NCBI RefSeq assembly: GCF_008369105.1
Contig: NZ_VINQ01000013.1
Span: 56,814-120,813, forward strand
From: Aquicoccus porphyridii
GTDB lineage: Bacteria > Pseudomonadota > Alphaproteobacteria > Rhodobacterales > Rhodobacteraceae
Length of the DNA: 64,000 nt
Direction: 5' to 3'
Within the stretch, counting starts at the first letter, position 1. Each line of letters starts with the position of its first letter. The notes beneath the pieces are model-generated. The model did no database searches and was not told where the DNA came from. It saw only the letters and a list, made by a program, of their open reading frames with translations. Shown in pieces: positions 61,230 through 64,000 of this stretch. The position numbers and the translations under genes were made by a program.

Positions 61230-62261
61230 TCAGAGACCCGCCCAGTTTATCCAGCGGCCGTGGAAATCCACGCGGGCGAGGGCATGAACGGTCCCGCCGG
61301 GCCAGAGCCGCAGGGTCAGCGCCGCGCCGATATCATCGCCGTCGTTCTCCATCGAGAGCCATGCCAGGGGGGAGGATTCCGTTGCCTGGGCGCCCGCGGC
61401 CTCGATCAGGGCGGTGCCGCGCTCTTGGGCGGAGGCCGGGAAATATTGCCATGCGACAGTGTGATAAACCAGGTGCAGGGCGCCGGGATGAGAGTGGCGC
61501 AGGAGGCGGGTCTCGAGCCAGTCGATTGCATCGCCCTTGTCCACTGGTGCGATCTGGGCCGCGATGGCGGCGCGGCTGCGTTCGAGGCGTTCGGGTTGAT
61601 CGGCCCAGAGATAGGCGAGAAGTCGAAGCCTGTCATTCGGATCGTGCGGGTCGAGCGGGTTGAGATCGACCCCACGCCGGTCGATGACCCGGGGTGTGTC
61701 CGGCGGGGGCAGGGGGCCGGTCCAGTCCGGAGCAAGTGTCAGCACCGGATCGGACGGGCCGAAGGTTGTCCCCTTGATGGCAAGCGCATAGCGGTCCCAT
61801 ATCAGGTTGAGCCCGCCACTGGCGCCGAGTTCCGAGAGCACGATGGGAAGACCGAGCCGGTGGGTCAGGGCATGACCCGCCGCGACAAGCGCGATCGAGC
61901 GGCGCAGCTCGTTGGTCTGGGGGGCGCTGCTGCACCAGTGTTCGAGGAACCGGGCATGGGCAAAAAGGGCGCGTTCGACCTCGGCCCACAGGGTCGCGTC
62001 GGGGACATGGTTCGGCGGATAGGCGCGAGCCAGTGCCGGGTCGCGCCCGGACAGGACCAGCGCATGAAGCCCGCCCGCGAGCCGCAGCGGTAGCGAGGCC
62101 CCGGACGGCCCGAGATCACCGGGCCACGCGGCGAAACGTGGAGCGAGGGGAAGATCGGCGTGCCAGTTGCGGGCGAGCAGCCGCAGGAGTTGTCCCATGA
62201 AGGGCGACCCCAGACCTTCACAGGCGCGGGCCTGCCGCAAGAAGGCGTCTGTGAGGGTCAC
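61230..62261 (-). CDS. DUF2332 family protein
   Basis: A 343-residue protein of the DUF2332 family with unknown function. ACEGLGSPFMGQLLRLLARN at the start, LGASGGLNLIWDRY in the middle and VYHTVAWQYFP near the end are typical. The GTG start at 62261 overlaps the pth stop (GTGA), which favours it over the long upstream frame that lies inside pth. The gene probably depends on pth translation. No pathway can be suggested. Confidence 0.85.
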   Translation of the reverse strand: MTLTDAFLRQARACEGLGSPFMGQLLRLLARNWHADLPLAPRFAAWPGDLGPSGASLPLRLAGGLHALVLSGRDPALARAYPPNHVPDATLWAEVERALFAHARFLEHWCSSAPQTNELRRSIALVAAGHALTHRLGLPIVLSELGASGGLNLIWDRYALAIKGTTFGPSDPVLTLAPDWTGPLPPPDTPRVIDRRGVDLNPLDPHDPNDRLRLLAYLWADQPERLERSRAAIAAQIAPVDKGDAIDWLETRLLRHSHPGALHLVYHTVAWQYFPASAQERGTALIEAAGAQATESSPLAWLSMENDGDDIGAALTLRLWPGGTVHALARVDFHGRWINWAGL

Positions 62262-62968
62262 CTGAACCGGTCCACCAGCTTTTGCAGGGGCGAGCGGGCG
62301 TCTTCCTTTGGGGGCGTCTCGGGGGCTTCTGGGCGCGGCTCGGGTTTGGGGCTTGCCGGTTTCGCGCGCGGCTTGGGGTCGGGCGTGGTCGAGGAGCGGG
62401 GTGGTTTGACCCGCAGCGCCACGGCATTGAGGAAACGCCCCGTGTCGCCCCGCGCCAGGTCGGGCGCGCCGTCGGCACAGCCGCGCAGCACGTCGTCGAG
62501 CCAATCGGCGTCGGATTTGGCAAAGTCATGCAGCACGTAAGCCGCCACGCGATCCTTGTGGCCGGGATGACCTATCCCGAGGCGCACGCGGGTATAATGC
62601 GGGCCGATATGGTCGTGGATCGAGCGCAGCCCGTTATGGCCCGCATGCCCGCCGCCATGCTTGACGCGCAGCTTGCCGGGGGCGAGGTCCAACTCGTCAT
62701 GGAAAACGGTGATGTCGGTCGTGTCGAGCTTGTAAAAGCGCATGGCCTCGCCAACCGACTGGCCCGAGAGGTTCATGAAGGTCTGGGGCTTCAGGAGCAG
62801 GAGCTTCTCGTTGCCGATCCGCCCCTCGCTCACCAGACCCTGGAAGCGGGATTTCCACGGGGCAAAGCCGTGCTCTTCGGCGATGCGGTCGATGGCCATG
62901 AAACCGATATTGTGCCGGTTATGGGCATATTTCGCCCCGGGATTGCCGAGGCCGACGAAAATCTGCAT
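62258..62968 (-). CDS. pth: Peptidyl-tRNA hydrolase with a C-terminal extension
   Basis: A 236-residue Pth that releases tRNA from stalled peptidyl-tRNA. Catalytic residues are visible: Asn in GLGNPG, His in HNIGFMAID, Asn in TFMNLSG, Asp in FHDELDL and Asn in GHNGLRSI. The usual length is about 190 residues; here residues from about 188 on form a Pro/Lys/Ala/Glu-rich tail ending SPLQKLVDRFR, probably disordered. It lies 140 nt after rplY on the same strand; rplY-pth is a common order. Confidence 0.96.
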   Translation of the reverse strand: MQIFVGLGNPGAKYAHNRHNIGFMAIDRIAEEHGFAPWKSRFQGLVSEGRIGNEKLLLLKPQTFMNLSGQSVGEAMRFYKLDTTDITVFHDELDLAPGKLRVKHGGGHAGHNGLRSIHDHIGPHYTRVRLGIGHPGHKDRVAAYVLHDFAKSDADWLDDVLRGCADGAPDLARGDTGRFLNAVALRVKPPRSSTTPDPKPRAKPASPKPEPRPEAPETPPKEDARSPLQKLVDRFR

Positions 62969-63053
62969 GGGCGGCGCCCCCTTTTGCGGTCGCCGAAAGG
63001 TCTAGGACGGTTGGGCGCGGGAATCAATCTCCGAGGGGCAAGTCATTGCCGCA

Positions 63054-63081
63054 AAAAGAAAACGCGGCCCCCGGGGCCGCG
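63054..63081 (-). terminator. Terminator of rplY
   Basis: Stem CGCGGCCC with GGGCCGCG (63063-63081) and a 3-nt loop; on the minus strand it is followed by TTTTCTTTTT. Confidence 0.9.
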
Positions 63082-63108
63082 CTTCCTGTTCGCTGCGATG
63101 TCCGCGGA

Positions 63109-63765
63109 TCAGTCGTCCGATGCCTCGGATTCGGCCACGGTTTCCACCTCGTCGGCGGCGACGTCCTCGGACTCCTCGTCCTCGGATGCGCGCAGGCTCG
63201 ACGGGGCCGAGACGTTGGCAATCACGAAGTCACGCTCGACCGTGGGCTTGGCGCCTTGGGGGAGGGTGACGTCGGAGATGTGGACGATGTCGCCGATGTC
63301 CATTCCTTCGAGATCGACGGTGATCTGCTCGGGGATGTCGCCGGCCACGACGTTGAGTTCGACCTCGGGGCGCACCACGGTCAGCACGCCGCCCTTCTTG
63401 AGGCCCGGCGCCTTGTCTTCATTGATGAAATCGACATGAATGAAGAGGCTGATCCGGCTGGTGCGGCGCAGGCGCAGCAGGTCGATATGGGTGGGCAGAT
63501 CCTTGACCACGTCGCGCTGAACGCTGCGGCAGATGACGCGCACATCGTCCTGTCCATCGACCTTGAGGTTCCACAAGGTCGACAGGAACCGGCCGTTTTT
63601 CAGGCGCTTGATCAATGCGTTATAAGGAATGTTGATGGGCAGCGGGTCAACGTCGCCACCGTAAACGATACCGGGCACCATGCCATCGCGGCGTGCCTGA
63701 CGAGCGGCGCCCTTGCCTGTCCCCGTCCGTGCCTCGGCGTGAAGATCTGGGATCTGTCCAGCCAT
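63109..63765 (-). CDS. rplY: 50S ribosomal protein L25/general stress protein Ctc
   Basis: A 218-residue L25 of the long (TL5/Ctc) type that binds 5S rRNA. The N-terminal L25 domain starts [20 protein letters not shown] and has [11 protein letters not shown]; the C-terminal TL5 domain includes [20 protein letters not shown], then an acidic tail (residues about 196-218). ATG at 63765 has AGGAGA upstream; the longer frame to 63921 is not coding. Sure. Confidence 0.96.
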   Translation of the reverse strand: MAGQIPDLHAEARTGTGKGAARQARRDGMVPGIVYGGDVDPLPINIPYNALIKRLKNGRFLSTLWNLKVDGQDDVRVICRSVQRDVVKDLPTHIDLLRLRRTSRISLFIHVDFINEDKAPGLKKGGVLTVVRPEVELNVVAGDIPEQITVDLEGMDIGDIVHISDVTLPQGAKPTVERDFVIANVSAPSSLRASEDEESEDVAADEVETVAESEASDD

Positions 63766-63880
63766 GAGAGTTCTCCTGTGTGAGGCGGGGCTCCTCCAAG
63801 GCTGTAGCCCCGCGTGAAGCGTGGCGCATAGCGGGAATCGTGGAGGTTGGCAAGGGGGATCTGGCCGCGTGACGCCAAGC

Positions 63881-63989
63881 GTTAACACTCGAATCGGGGG
63901 CCGAAAAGGGGGGGGTGACATCCGGCTGCCCTCCGGCTGCTGCCCGGCTGCCGGGTGAAACGGGCCGGGGAGGGGGCCCGAAGGTTAAC
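63881..63989 (+). repeat. GTTAAC-bounded intergenic element, copy C
   Basis: GTTAAC at 63881-63886 and 63984-63989. A run of G ending in GTGAC is followed by three 11-bp units: ATCCGGCTGCC, CTCCGGCTGCT and GCCCGGCTGCC (63920-63952). It lies upstream of rplY, about 115 bases before its start codon, near the right edge of the window. Confidence 0.65.
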
Positions 63990-64000
63990 GGGGTGTTCGG

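Overview
The window is a GC-rich (roughly 62-66% by eye) chromosomal stretch from an alphaproteobacterium, most likely a member of the Rhodobacteraceae (Roseobacter/Rhodobacter group). The clues are the clustering of sucC-sucD-sucA, mdh, a malyl-CoA thioesterase gene, a mesaconyl-CoA hydratase gene and sdhCDAB, which resembles what is known from Rhodobacter sphaeroides; the ethylmalonyl-CoA pathway genes ecm and ccr; and many small families typical of the group (NnrU, DUF2237, DUF4168, TIGR02186 with a TSUP exporter, NDUFS4-like protein, rpsA-ihfB-lapA-trpF-trpB). No prophage, insertion sequence or CRISPR array is visible.

Layout. 1-9.3 kb: TCA-cycle genes on the minus strand (sucC, an inserted small gene, sucD, a DUF805 gene, sucA running off the left edge; mdh as a separate unit), with a glycosyltransferase and a TSUP permease on the plus strand. 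9.3-9.8 kb: a structured intergenic region. 9.8-16.3 kb: mcl2-like, nnrU, mch, then sdhC-sdhD-sdhA-lipoprotein-sdhB. 16.4-23.3 kb: BNR-repeat protein, ornithine decarboxylase with a structured leader, a DUF1989 protein, and a minus-strand operon GNAT-deoD-SHMT-like. 23.3-28.3 kb: ecm, a PlsB-like acyltransferase and ccr. Together with mcl2 and mch these cover several steps of acetyl-CoA assimilation by the ethylmalonyl-CoA pathway, whose products feed the TCA enzymes encoded alongside. 28.4-32.7 kb: small proteins, a RecD-like helicase, an SDR, and the TIGR02186/TSUP pair. 32.8-37.5 kb: a BMP-type (probably nucleoside) ABC transporter. 37.7-43.2 kb: rimI-tsaB-nifU, usp, ilvE, trpS, a rhomboid-like protein and an NDUFS4-like complex I protein. 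43.5-47.5 kb: a polyamine-type ABC transporter. 47.6-52.1 kb: a four-gene chaperone-usher (spore coat U type) pilus operon. 52.2-64 kb: GNAT, tRNA-Arg(TCT), a CobW-like GTPase, rpsA, ihfB, lapA, trpF, GNAT, trpB, then minus-strand genes for a monooxygenase-like protein, DUF2237, serine hydrolase, DUF2332, pth and rplY.

Most interesting signals: (i) A/T-flanked GTGATCAC palindromes, two upstream of sucC and three upstream of sdhC, suggesting one regulator for these TCA operons. (ii) A dispersed intergenic element of about 110 bp, three copies, each bounded by GTTAAC and carrying 11-bp tandem repeats. (iii) A rhomboid homologue in which the catalytic Ser and His and the oxyanion Asn are all replaced. 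(iv) A pilus chaperone reduced to its first domain. (v) A low-GC gene lodged between sucC and sucD. (vi) Structured leaders in front of the ornithine decarboxylase and DUF1989 genes, the latter with the ribosome binding site inside a perfect 10-bp stem.

All calls come from reading the sequence and recalling family features; no database search was run.
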